64,000 nt of DNA from Mycolicibacterium aromaticivorans JS19b1 = JCM 16368 (GTDB lineage Bacteria > Actinomycetota > Actinomycetes > Mycobacteriales > Mycobacteriaceae): NCBI RefSeq assembly GCF_000559085.1, contig NZ_JALN02000001.1, forward strand, positions 4,712,001 through 4,776,000, read 5' to 3'. Shown here piece after piece: positions 28,031-38,965 of the stretch; the stretch's first letter is position 1; every line of letters starts with the position of its first letter. The notes under the pieces are model-generated. The model was given only the letters and a program-made list of their open reading frames with translations. It was not told where the DNA came from and ran no database searches. Both the position numbers and the translations under genes were made by a program.

Positions 28031-28769
28031 GGATGACCAATCCGAGGGCCGTGAGCGTCGTCGTCAGCTCCACCACCGCACCAAGCACATCTCCGGTGAT
28101 ACCACCGAACCGGCGCACACAGTGCGTCGTCAGAGCAACCGAGGCCGCCAACGCCGTCAGCACGACCACCGGGCCCTGCCAGAGTCGAGGGGTCGCCACC
28201 GTGGCCAAGCCGGCGACCAGGACCGCCCACGCCAGCGCGATCGCCAGCGGCTGAGTGCCTGCGACCTGCGCTCCCAGCGAGCTGCCGGCTGCCGCAGGCA
28301 CACCGCGCCGGCAGGCCAGCACCGCCGCCACCCGGCCCGCGGTCAGCGCGGTGACGACCGCGAGCGCACCGGTCCAGCCCGACGGGAGCGCGGCGAACGC
28401 CAGCGCTTGGGCGGCCACCACCACGAGGACAGCCGCCACTCCGAACGGCCCGGCCGTGCCGTCGCGCATCACCTGCAACGCGCGCTCGGGGGGGCCGTAA
28501 CAGCCCAGCGCGTCCACGGTGTCGCAGAGGCCGTCGATGTGCAGACCGCGAGTGATCAGCAGCAGCGCCGCGACGGTCAGCAGCCCGGGCAGGGCATGGT
28601 GCGTGCCGAACGCCCAGTCACCGGCCCACAGGACCGCGGCAGCGGCCGCGCCCAACACCGCCCCGACCACCGGCAGCGCCGTCATCGTCGACCGGCCGAA
28701 TACGGCTCCCCGCAGGGGAACCGGCACCACCGTCCCGAACGCGAAAGCCGTTGCCAGCGAACGGAACAC
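28020..28769 (-). CDS. cobS: Adenosylcobinamide-GDP ribazoletransferase (cobalamin synthase)
   Basis: This 249-residue integral membrane enzyme joins adenosylcobinamide-GDP and alpha-ribazole to form adenosylcobalamin. Its family signature is clear: the acidic stretch [25 protein letters not shown] near the N-terminus, and several Ala/Val-rich helices. The GTG start follows the cobT stop by 2 bases. It is the last step of the cobU-cobT-cobS run. Confidence 0.93.
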   Translation of the reverse strand: MFRSLATAFAFGTVVPVPLRGAVFGRSTMTALPVVGAVLGAAAAAVLWAGDWAFGTHHALPGLLTVAALLLITRGLHIDGLCDTVDALGCYGPPERALQVMRDGTAGPFGVAAVLVVVAAQALAFAALPSGWTGALAVVTALTAGRVAAVLACRRGVPAAAGSSLGAQVAGTQPLAIALAWAVLVAGLATVATPRLWQGPVVVLTALAASVALTTHCVRRFGGITGDVLGAVVELTTTLTALGLVIHAG

Positions 28770-28771
28770 GG

Positions 28772-29821
28772 TCAGTCTGCGGCGCGGTCGGAGACGCCGG
28801 CGTCCGAGAACGTGGCCATCGAGGCCAGTGTCGCGACAGCTGCCCGCAGCACCGGCAGGGCCACTGCCGCGCCGGTGCCCTCACCGAGGCGCAAGCCGAG
28901 GTCGATGATCGGGGCCAACTCCAGGTGGGCCAGCGCCAGCGTGTGCGCGGGCTCCGTCGACCGGTGTCCCGCCTGCCACCAGGCCCGCGCGCCGGGGGCC
29001 ATCCGGTCGGCGACCAGAGCTGCCGCGGTCACCACGACACCGTCGAGGAGCAGCGGTGTACGCCGCACCGCGGCCTGCGCACAGAAGCCTGCCATCGCCG
29101 CCAGGTCTGCTCCGCCGCAGGTGCGCAGCAGCCCGACCGGGTCAGGCCGGAACTGACGACCGCGGAACATGGCGTCGCGCACCGCCGCAACTTTGCGAGC
29201 CCACGCCGCATCGTCGATGCCGGTGCCGCGGCCCACCACCGCCACCGGTTCGGTGTCGGTCAGCGTGGCGATCAATGCTGTTGCAGCCGTGGTGTTTCCG
29301 ATGCCCATGTCGCCCGCGATAAGTAGGTCGGCGCCGGCGTCCACCTCGTCGTCGGCAAGTCGGCGTCCCGCCTCCAGTGCGGCCACTACCTCGTCGGCGC
29401 TCAGCGCATCCTCGAGCGCGATGTTGCCGCTGGACCGGCGGACCTTGTGCGCGCCGATCTCGTCGGTCAACGGCTGCTCGCAGTCCACTGCGATATCGAC
29501 CACCCGCACCGACGCGCCCGCCACACCGGACAGCACGTTGATCGCCGCGCCGCCGGCATCGATGTTGGCCACCATCTGCGCGGTGACCTCCGGCGGATAT
29601 GCCGACACCCCGGTCCGGGCGACGCCGTGGTCACCCGCGAACACCACAACCCGGGCTCGCTCGAATTGCCTGGGCGGACAAGCTCCTTGGCACGCGGACA
29701 CCCAGACCGACAGATCCTCCAGGCGGCCCAGCGCGCCGGTGGGTTTGGTGAGGATGTCCTGGCGACGCTTGGCCGCCGCGGCGGCACGGGAATCTGGCGG
29801 GGAGACCGCGGGAAAATCCAT
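28772..29821 (-). CDS. cobT: Nicotinate-nucleotide-dimethylbenzimidazole phosphoribosyltransferase
   Basis: This 349-residue enzyme makes alpha-ribazole phosphate from dimethylbenzimidazole and nicotinate mononucleotide. Motifs include [36 protein letters not shown], and the C-terminal active-site stretch [12 protein letters not shown] with the catalytic Glu. Its ATG shares one base with the cobU stop (TGATG), which indicates translational coupling. Confidence 0.95.
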   Translation of the reverse strand: MDFPAVSPPDSRAAAAAKRRQDILTKPTGALGRLEDLSVWVSACQGACPPRQFERARVVVFAGDHGVARTGVSAYPPEVTAQMVANIDAGGAAINVLSGVAGASVRVVDIAVDCEQPLTDEIGAHKVRRSSGNIALEDALSADEVVAALEAGRRLADDEVDAGADLLIAGDMGIGNTTAATALIATLTDTEPVAVVGRGTGIDDAAWARKVAAVRDAMFRGRQFRPDPVGLLRTCGGADLAAMAGFCAQAAVRRTPLLLDGVVVTAAALVADRMAPGARAWWQAGHRSTEPAHTLALAHLELAPIIDLGLRLGEGTGAAVALPVLRAAVATLASMATFSDAGVSDRAAD

Positions 29822-30369
29822 CAGCTCAACGCTTTCGTCGGTTTGACCCAGACCGGCAATCCCGCAACCACCAGGACCACCTGTTCACAGCACTGGGCGA
29901 GTCGTTGGTTGAGTGTGCCGAGTTCGTCTGTGAAGCGCCTGCCAGAGGCAGTCGCCGCCACCACGGTCAACCCCACCTCGGGGCTGACCAATGCCAGCCG
30001 CCCGGTGAACGTCTCGACCGCGCCGACGAGCTCGTCGACGTCGGGCGTCACCGACCCACCGTCCCAGCCGCGGCGATCGAACGTGGCCGTCAGCCAGCCG
30101 CCCAGATCGTCGACCAGAGTCGCCGTGCCCGGGCTGTCGCGCAAAACGGCTGCCACATCGGCGGTTTCGACGGTGCGCCAGGAATCCGGCCGACGCTCGC
30201 GGTGCACGGCCACCCGGCGCGCCCAGGACGGGTCCGAATCGGCGGCCGCACCGGTGGCGATGTAGCGCACCTCGGATTCATCGGCCAGCGCCGTCTCGGC
30301 CCAGCATGACTTGCCCGACCGGATTCCGCCGAGCACCAGAGTGCGCACCGACCGGCGGGACTCAGACAA
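29821..30369 (-). CDS. cobU: Adenosylcobinamide kinase / adenosylcobinamide-phosphate guanylyltransferase
   Basis: This protein of up to 182 residues has the P-loop GGIRSGKS and the family segments [21 protein letters not shown] and [10 protein letters not shown]. It phosphorylates and then GMP-loads adenosylcobinamide. The start is uncertain: TTG at 30369, overlapping the previous gene by 8 bases, or GTG at 30348, which gives the more typical (M)RTLVLGG N-terminus. As I recall, in M. tuberculosis cobU (Rv0254c) lies elsewhere; here it completes a cobU-cobT-cobS run. Confidence 0.9.
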   Translation of the reverse strand: MSESRRSVRTLVLGGIRSGKSCWAETALADESEVRYIATGAAADSDPSWARRVAVHRERRPDSWRTVETADVAAVLRDSPGTATLVDDLGGWLTATFDRRGWDGGSVTPDVDELVGAVETFTGRLALVSPEVGLTVVAATASGRRFTDELGTLNQRLAQCCEQVVLVVAGLPVWVKPTKALS

Positions 30370-31015
30370 CCTTGGCGCCGCGCTCGACCTGCGGTCGCGG
30401 CGCGCGCATACGGCGGATCTGGGAAGCCCGGCCGGCGGCGTACATCCCGAGCTTGAAGGCGCCTTCGTCGTTGTTCGGGAACTTCGCGTCGACGGCCTTC
30501 TTCACCTTGCGCCCCAACAGGATTCCGTCGATCGCCATGACCGCCATCAAGACCAGCATCGCGGGGGAGATGAACAGCTGGACCTGCGGCACCGCCAGCA
30601 TCACAAAGATCAAGCCAAGAGCGGACGGCATGAACAGCCCCAGCACATTGCGCCGGGCGTCGACGATGTCGCGGGCGTACCGGCGCACCGGTCCCTGGTC
30701 GCGGGCCAACAGGTACGCCTCGTCGCCGGACATCATCCGCTCACGCCGATCGTTCATCGCCGTGCGACGCTGATCCTTCTCGGCGCGGCGCTCCTCTTTG
30801 GTGAGGGTGGAGCGCATCTCCTTGCGGCGCTTGCGCGCCTCGGCAGAGGTCATCGGCGCGGGGGCGACCGGTCCGCGGCGCTTGGCCGTGGCACTGCGCT
30901 TCGGGGTCGGCTTGCCCTTGGGCGCGGTGGTGCCGGCCACCGCGGCAGCCTCATCGACCTCGACCGGTTCGGCCTTGGCGGCACCTTCGTCGTTCTTGCG
31001 GCCCAGCAGCTTCAC
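30362..31015 (-). CDS. DUF3043-type membrane protein (Rv2206-like)
   Basis: This 217-residue protein has a long, highly charged N-terminal region (Lys/Arg/Ala rich, about residues 1-110), including [17 protein letters not shown], and two close membrane helices ([18 protein letters not shown] and [16 protein letters not shown]). The GTG at 31015 gives the N-terminus VKLLGRKND, matching the family (KLLGRK); a longer frame to 31036 would overlap the divergent promoter. Function unknown. It is first in the cob transcript. Confidence 0.8.
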   Translation of the reverse strand: MKLLGRKNDEGAAKAEPVEVDEAAAVAGTTAPKGKPTPKRSATAKRRGPVAPAPMTSAEARKRRKEMRSTLTKEERRAEKDQRRTAMNDRRERMMSGDEAYLLARDQGPVRRYARDIVDARRNVLGLFMPSALGLIFVMLAVPQVQLFISPAMLVLMAVMAIDGILLGRKVKKAVDAKFPNNDEGAFKLGMYAAGRASQIRRMRAPRPQVERGAKVV

Positions 31016-31026
31016 GCCTGCCAGGT

Positions 31027-31032
31027 TACCCT
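31027..31032 (+). promoter_or_regulatory. -10 element of the glycerate kinase gene (leaderless)
   Basis: TACCCT fits TANNNT, and the ATG at 31039 sits at the expected transcription start seven bases downstream. Confidence 0.5.
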
Positions 31033-31038
31033 GCACGA

Positions 31039-32094
31039 ATGCGGGTGCTGATCGCGCCGGACTGCTACGGCGACAGCCTGACCGCCGTCGAAGCCGCCCA
31101 GTCCATCGCCGCCGGCTGGCGTGAGGCCAGACCCTCCGACGAACTCGTCCTGGCGCCCCAATCCGACGGCGGCCCGGGCTTCGTCGGCGTGCTGGCCGGC
31201 CGGCTCGGCGAGGTCCGTCACACCCGGGTGTCCGGACCGCTGGACGACGACGTCGACGCCGAATGGGTCGACGATCGTGCCGCGTCGGCCGCTTACATCG
31301 AATGCGCCCAAGCCTGCGGCCTGACGCTGCTTCCCGGTCCGCCCACCCCGGCCAGTGCGGTCGCCGCCCACAGCCGCGGAGTCGGCCAGCTGATCGACGC
31401 CGCGCTACAGGCCGGCGCCGCGACGATCATCGTCGGCCTCGGCGGCAGCTCCTGCAGCGATGGCGGGCGCGGGATGATCGAGGCGCTCGGCGGCCCGGAA
31501 CAGGCCAGGGCCAGGCTGGCGCAGGTCGATTTGATCGCCGCTACCGACGTGGAACACCCGCTGCTGGGTCCGATGGGTGCGGCGCGGGTCTTCGGACCCC
31601 AAAAAGGCGCCGACCCCGACACCGTCGAGACCCTCGAGCAGCGGATGACGGCGTGGGCCCTCACGCTCGACGCACTGGCTGGAAAGGCGATCAGCCCGTT
31701 GCCCGGCGCGGGTGCGGCCGGGGGACTGGGGGCCGCGCTGCTGGCCCTGGGCGCGCGCCGCGAATCCGGAGCGGCCGTCATCGCCGAGCACACCGGACTG
31801 GCCGCCGACGTCGCGAACGCCGACGTGATCATCACCGGGGAAGGACGCTTCGACGACCAATCGCTGCACGGCAAGGTGGTCAGCGCACTCGCCGGCGGCG
31901 CGCGGGCCCGCGGTGTACCGGTGATCGTGCTGGCCGGCCAGGTCACACTCCCGCCCGCGGACCTTACTGCGGCGGGAATCACCGCAGCGCACGCGATCGC
32001 CGACTACGCCGGGTCGGTGCAGGTCGCGATTGACGACGCCGCCGCTCAGCTCACCGGCCTGGCCCGCCGGACCGCCGCCGGGCTGGTCGGCTGA
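31039..32094 (+). CDS. Glycerate kinase (Rv2205c-like)
   Basis: This 351-residue protein of the GlxK type phosphorylates glycerate. It begins [20 protein letters not shown], the conserved N-terminus of the family, and has [23 protein letters not shown] and [20 protein letters not shown] as further signatures. The gene is divergent from the DUF3043-type gene, 23 bases away. Confidence 0.92.
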   Translation: MRVLIAPDCYGDSLTAVEAAQSIAAGWREARPSDELVLAPQSDGGPGFVGVLAGRLGEVRHTRVSGPLDDDVDAEWVDDRAASAAYIECAQACGLTLLPGPPTPASAVAAHSRGVGQLIDAALQAGAATIIVGLGGSSCSDGGRGMIEALGGPEQARARLAQVDLIAATDVEHPLLGPMGAARVFGPQKGADPDTVETLEQRMTAWALTLDALAGKAISPLPGAGAAGGLGAALLALGARRESGAAVIAEHTGLAADVANADVIITGEGRFDDQSLHGKVVSALAGGARARGVPVIVLAGQVTLPPADLTAAGITAAHAIADYAGSVQVAIDDAAAQLTGLARRTAAGLVG

Positions 32095-32133
32095 GGGCGG
32101 GGCCATCGACTCGGGAATAGCGCCCGGACAAGG

Positions 32134-32139
32134 TACCGT
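32134..32139 (+). promoter_or_regulatory. -10 element upstream of the ErpA/HesB-like gene
   Basis: TACCGT fits TANNNT. It would give a leader of about 44 bases that carries the ribosome site GGGAGA (32180-32185), five bases before the ATG at 32190. Confidence 0.45.
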
Positions 32140-32189
32140 TGACGAAGTGGGTAAAACCCGCAAAGACATCTGCTTTTTAGGGAGACGCA

Positions 32190-32555
32190 ATGACTGTTTC
32201 CGATCAGTCGACCGAGACCACGACCGAGACCCACGGCGCGATCCTGACCGACGCCGCGGCCGCCAAAGCCAAGTCGCTATTGGACCAGGAAGGTCGCGAC
32301 GACCTGGCGCTGCGGATCGCCGTCCAGCCCGGTGGCTGCGCCGGCCTGCGCTACAACCTGTTCTTCGACGACCGCACCCTCGACGGTGACCTGGTCAGCG
32401 AGTTCGGCGGGGTCAATCTGACCGTCGACCGGATGAGTGCCCCCTACATCCAGGGCGCGACCATCGACTTCGTCGACACCATCGAGAAGCAGGGCTTCAC
32501 GATCGACAACCCGAACGCCACCGGCTCCTGCGCCTGTGGCGATTCGTTCAACTGA
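32190..32555 (+). CDS. erpA: HesB/IscA/ErpA-type iron-sulfur cluster carrier (Rv2204c-like)
   Basis: This 121-residue A-type carrier protein delivers Fe-S clusters to apo-enzymes. The three conserved cysteines are present: one in GGCAGLRYNLFFDD and two in the C-terminal GSCACGDSF. Clients encoded nearby could include LipA and the Rieske protein QcrA (inference). It has a proper leader with a strong ribosome site. A long hairpin follows the stop. Confidence 0.93.
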   Translation: MTVSDQSTETTTETHGAILTDAAAAKAKSLLDQEGRDDLALRIAVQPGGCAGLRYNLFFDDRTLDGDLVSEFGGVNLTVDRMSAPYIQGATIDFVDTIEKQGFTIDNPNATGSCACGDSFN

Positions 32556-32579
32556 TCACATCTTCTCGCTCGTCTAGCC

Positions 32580-32613
32580 AACGGCCGTCCAGTCTCAGAA
32601 CTGGGCGGCCGTT
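32580..32613. terminator. Bidirectional stem-loop terminator between erpA and the Rv2203-like gene
   Basis: A 14-base-pair stem (left arm AACGGCCGTCCAGT, right arm ACTGGGCGGCCGTT, one G-U pair) with loop CTCAGA. It lies 25 bases after the erpA stop. It also overlaps the last codons of the convergent Rv2203-like gene, whose stop codon is in the loop. Confidence 0.75.
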
Positions 32614-33236
32614 CGCAGTAGATACGAGCACACCAGCAGCTGATTGCCCTGGCGCAGCAACTGAGCCACGCCCTGCTCCTCGCCGCGGTTGCCGCGGCTC
32701 CCGGACGACGCCACCTTCATGGTGAACAACACCTGCGCCTGATAGTTCGACCACGGGACGATCGAATCGATCGAGGTCACCTCGGCGCCGGCGAACTGTC
32801 TGCGGAACGCGTCGCTGGCCAGCTTGGCCAGCGCCAGATCAGATTTGCGGTCCTTCACCCCGTCGTACATGCCGCACAGGTTGTTGCGCGCGATGGTCTC
32901 CGTGTCGCCCTTGGACAGCGCGGTCAGGTAGTTGGAGATCGACGACTTGGCCGCCGCCTCGGTGAACCCGCCCGCGGCCGTGGTGGACTCCCCGGTGCGG
33001 ATCGTCAGGACAGCGGCAACGACGGCGGCCACGACGAGCACGGTCAGCAAGCCCAGCCACAGCGCTGTGCGGCGCTTGCGCGGCGCCGGCGGGTAGGCCA
33101 CCGGCGGTGGAAGGGCGCCGGGATAGACGCCGGGATAGGGAACCGGCGGGATCCCGCCCGGCGGGCCGAACGGCTGCTCCGGGTACGGCTCGCCCTCGGC
33201 CCCGGCCTGCTGATGCGGCGGAATCGGGCCAGCCAT
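32595..33236 (-). CDS. Membrane-anchored conserved protein (Rv2203-like)
   Basis: This 213-residue protein has a Pro/Gly-rich cytosolic N-terminus (about residues 1-52), one membrane helix (ALWLGLLTVLVVAAVVAAVL) and an external C-terminal domain with two Cys (NNLCGMYDG and LLVCSYLL). The domain resembles the NTF2/DUF4878-like lipoprotein folds of actinobacteria. The ATG at 33236 is supported by AGGAG eight bases upstream. The frame continues open upstream, antisense to adoK, but that is not coding. Function unknown. Confidence 0.82.
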   Translation of the reverse strand: MAGPIPPHQQAGAEGEPYPEQPFGPPGGIPPVPYPGVYPGALPPPVAYPPAPRKRRTALWLGLLTVLVVAAVVAAVLTIRTGESTTAAGGFTEAAAKSSISNYLTALSKGDTETIARNNLCGMYDGVKDRKSDLALAKLASDAFRRQFAGAEVTSIDSIVPWSNYQAQVLFTMKVASSGSRGNRGEEQGVAQLLRQGNQLLVCSYLLRTAAQF

Positions 33237-33362
33237 CGATAAGTCTCCTGCGGTCGGTGGAGGCCAAAACTTCAAGCACCCGCCGCGGCGGGGCCGATGC
33301 CGGGCCATATAGTCGGCTCTTGTACGCAGGCTAGCGCACGGCCTCGGTGCTAGTCCCATTAG

Positions 33363-34412
<1,050 letters not shown>

Positions 34413-36344
34413 TTAAAGCTGCACCGGGTAGTGCGGTTCGCCGATCACCGGCACCACGCTCTGCTCGACGAAGATCGCGTGCCACAGCATGAAGATCAGC
34501 ACCGTCCACAGCCGCCGGCTGTGATCGCCCTCACCGGCGCGGTGCGCGTCGAGCATGGCGCGGACGGCGGTGCGGTCCACCAGATGATCGGCCTGCGACG
34601 CCTCGATCATCCCGTATGCCCAGTCCATCAACTCACCAGAGCGCAGCCAGTGCCGGATCGGCACCGGGAAGCCGAGTTTCGCGCGGTTGAGCACGTGCGC
34701 GGGCACGATCGGCTCCAGCGCGCGGCGCAACGCGTACTTGGTGGTGGTGCGGGTGATCTTCTGATCGAACGGCAGCCGGGAGGCGACCGCGAACACCTCG
34801 GGATCCAGGAACGGCACCCGCAGCTCCAGCGAATTGGCCATCGTCATCTTGTCGGCCTTCACCAGGATGTCGCCGCGTAGCCAGGTGAACAGATCGATGT
34901 GCTGCATCCGGGCGACCGGATCCCAGGCGTGCGACTGGGTGTAGATGGGCGAGGTGACGTCGGTGTGGGTCCAGTCCGGGCGGAAACCGGGCAGCACCGC
35001 TCGTAGTTGCTCGTCGGAGAAGCTGCGGGCGTTGCCGTAATACCGCTCTTCCAGTGTCAGCGAGCCACGGTGCAGCAGGCTCTTGCCGCGCAAACCGTCC
35101 GGCAGCGGCTTCGACGCCCGGCCCAGTGACTTGCGGACCGGCCGGGGGAGGTAGTCGAAAGGCTTGAGCGACAACGGTTCCCGGTAGATCGTGTAGCCGC
35201 CGAACAGTTCGTCGGCGCCCTCGCCGCTCAGCACCACCTTGACGTGCTTGCGCGCCTCGCGGGCGATGAAGAACAACGGCACCAGGGCCGGATCGGCCAC
35301 GGGTTCGTCGAGATACCAGACGATCTCGGGCAGCGCGGCCACGAACTCGGCCTGGCTGACCACCTTGGCCACGTGCCGCGCGCCGATAGCCTCGGCCGAG
35401 GCGACCGCGACGTCGACCTCGGAGAAGCCTTCGCGCTCGAAGCCCGTGGTGAAGGTGATCAGGCGCGGGTTGTGCCGGATGGCCAGCGCGGCGATCGCGG
35501 TCGAGTCGATACCGCCGGACAGGAACGCCCCGACGGTCACGTCGGCGCGCATGTGCTTGGCCACCGAGTCCTCCAGGACCGCGGTGATCTCGTCGTAGCG
35601 GGCCTGCTCACTGCCTGCCGTGAACGCAGTCGCACTGAACCGCGGCGCGAAGTAGCGGCTCACCCGCGGCTGGCCGCCGGGGCGGATGACCGCGTAACAG
35701 CCCGACTCGAGCCGGCGCACCCCGCGGTGCAGCGTCTCGGGCTCCGGGACGTACTGCAACACCGTGTAGTGCTGCAGCGCGCGAACGTCCAGCCCCTCGT
35801 CGAACCCGATCTCCGCGGCCAGCCCGAGCAGACACTTCTTCTCACTGGCGACCGCCGTGCCCGCCGACCCGGTCGCCATGAACAGCGGCTTGATGCCGAA
35901 GGGGTCGCGCGCGCAGAAAAGCTCGCGGTTCTTGGTGTCCCACAGCGCGAACGCGAACATGCCGCGAAGCCGGCCGAGCGCCTCGGTGCCCCAGTGGTGG
36001 TACGCGGCCACGATCGCCTCGCCGTCGCCGTCGGTGGCGAAGACGGCGCCGAATTCGGCACTCAGCGCCTCACGCAGCTCGAGGTAGTTGTAGATCTCGC
36101 CGTTGAACACCAACACGTAGCGCTCGGGTTCTTCCGGCGGACCCCAGCGCAGCGGCTGGTGGGAGTGCTCGATGTCGATGATCGAGAGCCGGTTGAAGCC
36201 GAGCACCACCTGATCATCGGACCACGTGCCCGGTTCGTCGGGCCCCCGGTGGCGCATCAGGTGCGACGCGCCCGCCACCGCCTCGACGCTTACTTCGGTG
36301 ACAGGGCTTGCAGGGTCGGTAACCAGGGCAAGCAGTCCACACAC
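34413..36344 (-). CDS. asnB: Asparagine synthetase B, glutamine-hydrolysing
   Basis: This 643-residue enzyme has an N-terminal class II glutaminase domain with the nucleophile Cys2 (V/M-CGLLALV), RHRGPDEPG and FNGEIYNYLELRE, and a C-terminal synthetase domain with the ATP-pyrophosphate loop LSGGIDSTAIA. It makes asparagine, or amidates a related carboxylate, using glutamine nitrogen. The GTG at 36344 is fixed by the need to place Cys at position 2; the frame remains open upstream without meaning. Convergent with adoK. Confidence 0.95.
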   Translation of the reverse strand: MCGLLALVTDPASPVTEVSVEAVAGASHLMRHRGPDEPGTWSDDQVVLGFNRLSIIDIEHSHQPLRWGPPEEPERYVLVFNGEIYNYLELREALSAEFGAVFATDGDGEAIVAAYHHWGTEALGRLRGMFAFALWDTKNRELFCARDPFGIKPLFMATGSAGTAVASEKKCLLGLAAEIGFDEGLDVRALQHYTVLQYVPEPETLHRGVRRLESGCYAVIRPGGQPRVSRYFAPRFSATAFTAGSEQARYDEITAVLEDSVAKHMRADVTVGAFLSGGIDSTAIAALAIRHNPRLITFTTGFEREGFSEVDVAVASAEAIGARHVAKVVSQAEFVAALPEIVWYLDEPVADPALVPLFFIAREARKHVKVVLSGEGADELFGGYTIYREPLSLKPFDYLPRPVRKSLGRASKPLPDGLRGKSLLHRGSLTLEERYYGNARSFSDEQLRAVLPGFRPDWTHTDVTSPIYTQSHAWDPVARMQHIDLFTWLRGDILVKADKMTMANSLELRVPFLDPEVFAVASRLPFDQKITRTTTKYALRRALEPIVPAHVLNRAKLGFPVPIRHWLRSGELMDWAYGMIEASQADHLVDRTAVRAMLDAHRAGEGDHSRRLWTVLIFMLWHAIFVEQSVVPVIGEPHYPVQL

Positions 36345-36400
36345 CGGCCCCAGTATGCCGTAACTCGCGGATGTGTCGGGCTGGGTGTTCGGGCGTGGTC

Positions 36401-36415
36401 TACGCTGCGTAGTAT
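36401..36415 (+). promoter_or_regulatory. Candidate -10 elements of ctaC
   Basis: Two overlapping possibilities, TACGCT (36401-36406) and TAGTAT (36410-36415), both fit TANNNT and would give leaders of about 70 bases before the ctaC GTG. Confidence 0.35.
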
Positions 36416-36489
36416 TCGATGCGCGGAAAGTTCCCGCGACGACGAAAATGCGGTGTGGGCCCCAGTCCCCAGTATCAGGAGGCGCCAAC

Positions 36490-37533
36490 GTGAAGACCCG
36501 CGGTTCCCGGTTCCGGGTGCTGGCGCTAGCCGTCACCTTTGGTGCGCTGGCGCTGACCCTCAGCGGGTGCAGCTGGCAAGAAGTGTTCGGTCTGGGCTGG
36601 CCCAAGGGCATCACCCCGGAGGCGCACACCAACCGCGACCTTTGGGTCTGGTCGGTCATCAGTGCCTTCGTCGTCGGCATCATCGTGTGGGGCCTGACCT
36701 TCTGGGCGATGGCATTCCATCGCAAGAAGAAGAACACCCCCGACGATGCGCCGCTGCCGCGCCAGTTCGGCTACAACATGCCGTTGGAGCTCGTGCTCAC
36801 GGTCGTCCCGTTCCTGATCATCTCGGTGCTCTTCTACTTCACCGTGGTGGTGCAGGAGAAGATGATGCACCGCGACCCGAACCCTGAGGTCGTCATCGAC
36901 GTGACCGCCTTCCAGTGGAACTGGAAGTTCGGTTACCAGAAGGTCGACTTCAAGGACGGCACGCTCAACTACGAGGGTGCCGACCCGGCGCGCAAGGCCG
37001 CGATGGTCTCCAAGCCCGAGGGCGTCGACGAACACGGCGAGGAGAAGGTCGGCGCGGTGCGCGGCCTCAACCCGCAGGACCGCACCTACCTGAACTTCGA
37101 CAAGGTCGAGACCGAGGGCACCAGCAACGAGATTCCGGTGCTCGTGCTGCCGGCCGGCAAGCGGATCGAGTTCCAGGTCGCCTCGGCCGACGTCATCCAC
37201 TCGTTCTGGGTGCCGGAGTTCCTGTTCAAGCGTGACGTCTTCCCGAACCCGGAAGCCAACCACACCGAGAACAAGTTCCAGATCTCCGAGATCACCGAGA
37301 CCGGAGCGTTCGTCGGGCGCTGCGCCGAGATGTGCGGTACGTACCACTCGATGATGAACTTCGAGGTCAGGGTGGTCTCGCCCAATGACTTCAAGGCCTA
37401 CCTGCAGCAACGCATCGCGGGCAAGACCAACGCCGAGGCGCTGCAGTCGATCAACCAGCCACCGTTGGCGACCACCACGCACCCGTTCGACACCCGTCGG
37501 GGGCAGCAAGTGATCCCGCAGGCGAGCAAGTAG
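36490..37533 (+). CDS. ctaC: Cytochrome c oxidase subunit II
   Basis: This 347-residue lipoprotein carries the CuA site of the aa3 oxidase. A signal with lipobox LSGC ([12 protein letters not shown]) is followed by two membrane helices and the external cupredoxin domain. The CuA ligands are visible in [10 protein letters not shown] and [12 protein letters not shown] (two Cys, Glu, His, Met). The GTG is chosen because AGGAGG lies 9 bases upstream. It is followed by ctaF, 10 bases later. Confidence 0.96.
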   Translation: MKTRGSRFRVLALAVTFGALALTLSGCSWQEVFGLGWPKGITPEAHTNRDLWVWSVISAFVVGIIVWGLTFWAMAFHRKKKNTPDDAPLPRQFGYNMPLELVLTVVPFLIISVLFYFTVVVQEKMMHRDPNPEVVIDVTAFQWNWKFGYQKVDFKDGTLNYEGADPARKAAMVSKPEGVDEHGEEKVGAVRGLNPQDRTYLNFDKVETEGTSNEIPVLVLPAGKRIEFQVASADVIHSFWVPEFLFKRDVFPNPEANHTENKFQISEITETGAFVGRCAEMCGTYHSMMNFEVRVVSPNDFKAYLQQRIAGKTNAEALQSINQPPLATTTHPFDTRRGQQVIPQASK

Positions 37534-37543
37534 GGGACCGCAG

Positions 37544-37963
37544 ATGCATATTGAAGCCAGGCTCTTCGAAATCCTGACCGCGTTCTTCGTCCTCGCCGCT
37601 GTCGTCTACGGCACGCTGACCGCGATCTTCCAGTACGGCGGCATCGAGTGGGCCGGCACCACCGCACTGGTGCTCACCGCGGGTCTGTCGCTGATCACCG
37701 GAACGTTCTTCCGGTTCGTCGCGCGCCGCCTCGACACTCGCCCCGAGGACTACGAGGACGCTGAAATCAGCGATGGCGCAGGGGAGTTGGGCTTCTACGC
37801 GCCGCACAGCTGGTGGCCGATCCTGATCGCGCTGGCCTTCTCGACCGCTGCCGTCGGCGCCGCGCTGTGGTTGCCGTGGCTGATCGCGGCCGGCGTCGTC
37901 TTCGTGATGGCCGCCGTGTGCGGTCTGGTGTTCGAGTACTACATCGGCCCCGAGAAGCACTGA
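37544..37963 (+). CDS. ctaF: Cytochrome c oxidase subunit IV, actinobacterial type
   Basis: This 139-residue membrane protein has four helices ([20 protein letters not shown], then [38 protein letters not shown] and [20 protein letters not shown]). It matches actinobacterial CtaF, a structural subunit of the oxidase in the III-IV supercomplex (Rv2199c). It is co-transcribed with ctaC. Confidence 0.93.
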   Translation: MHIEARLFEILTAFFVLAAVVYGTLTAIFQYGGIEWAGTTALVLTAGLSLITGTFFRFVARRLDTRPEDYEDAEISDGAGELGFYAPHSWWPILIALAFSTAAVGAALWLPWLIAAGVVFVMAAVCGLVFEYYIGPEKH

Positions 37964-38135
37964 GCCGACGCGAAGGTCACAATCGAGACATCACGTGGCT
38001 CTTCAGGCGCGCTACGTCGTATCCGGCCCGGCGGTTGGGTAGGGTTTTGCCAGGGCAACGGGAGCCGTCGGCGCGCTGTGTGTCAATCCTTGGCCCGCGT
38101 GCCGCGGTGATGTAGTCGAAAGAGGACAGGCGAGC

Positions 38136-38965
38136 ATGAGCGGGCCGAATCCGCCGGATGAGGAGTCGGGCGAGGTGGGTGAAACACCCACCGGTACAGG
38201 TTTTGAGGCCTATTCTGCGCCCGAGTCCGAGCAATACACCGCAGGGCCATTCATCGCGCCGGATCCCGCGCTGTACGACTACGACAGCTACGAGGCGGGT
38301 ACCGAATACGTCGAGGAGCCGCGGCCGCCACGGTGGCCGTGGGTCGTCGGCATCACCGCCATCGTCGCCGCCGTCGCGTTGGTGGTGTCGGTCTCGCTGT
38401 TGGTGACCAGCACCGACACCAACAAGCTGGCGACTCCGGCGACGACGACGACCGTCAAGCCGCCGCCGGTCCAGGACGAGATCACCACCACCACGCCGCC
38501 ACCGCCGCCGCCCCGCCGACCACCACCACGCCTCCGCCGCCCCCGCCGCCCCCCGAGACGGTGACGGTGACATCGGAACCGCCCCCGCCGCCCCCGCCAC
38601 CACCACCCCCGCCAGCGACGACGGAGGCACCACCGCCCGTGACCACAACGACAGCGCCGCCGGCACCGGCCACCACGTCGACACCTCCGCCCGGACCGCG
38701 TCAGGTCACCTACTCGGTGACCGGCACCAAGGCGCCCGGTGACATCATCTCGGTGACCTACGTGGATGCCTCCGGTCGCCAGCGCACCCAGCGCAACGTC
38801 TACATTCCGTGGTCGCTGACCGTGACACCGATCTCGCAGTCCGACGTCGGCTCGGTGCAGGCTTCCAGCCTGTTCCTGGTGAGCCGGCTGAACTGCTCGA
38901 TCACCACCAGTGACGGCGTGGTGCTGTCGTCGAACCAGAACAACGCCGCGCAGACGAGTTGCTGA
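38136..38965 (+). pseudogene. mmpS3: mmpS3, reading frame broken by an apparent 1-base deletion
   Basis: Residues 1-130 in one frame ([11 protein letters not shown] start, membrane helix [20 protein letters not shown]) and the rest in another frame (Pro/Thr-rich stalk, then [18 protein letters not shown] to the C-terminal AAQTSC) together give a complete MmpS3 of about 276 residues. The shift is at CCCC, 38511-38514, inside a CCG/CCA run: one extra C restores the family sequence [12 protein letters not shown]. As given, translation stops at 38564. MmpS proteins assist MmpL-type export. A sequencing or assembly error in a GC-rich homopolymer is as likely as a true mutation. Ribosome site AGAGGACAGG precedes the ATG. 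Confidence 0.85.

Noticed and set aside
35244..36887. Long plus-strand frame across asnB and the start of ctaC
   Set aside because: Antisense of asnB followed by the wrong frame of ctaC; no domain is visible and it lacks a credible start.
38497..38520. Programmed ribosomal frameshift in mmpS3
   Set aside because: There is no X-XXY-YYZ slippery site, only a short C tract in a Pro-coding run, and MmpS3 in relatives is read without a shift.
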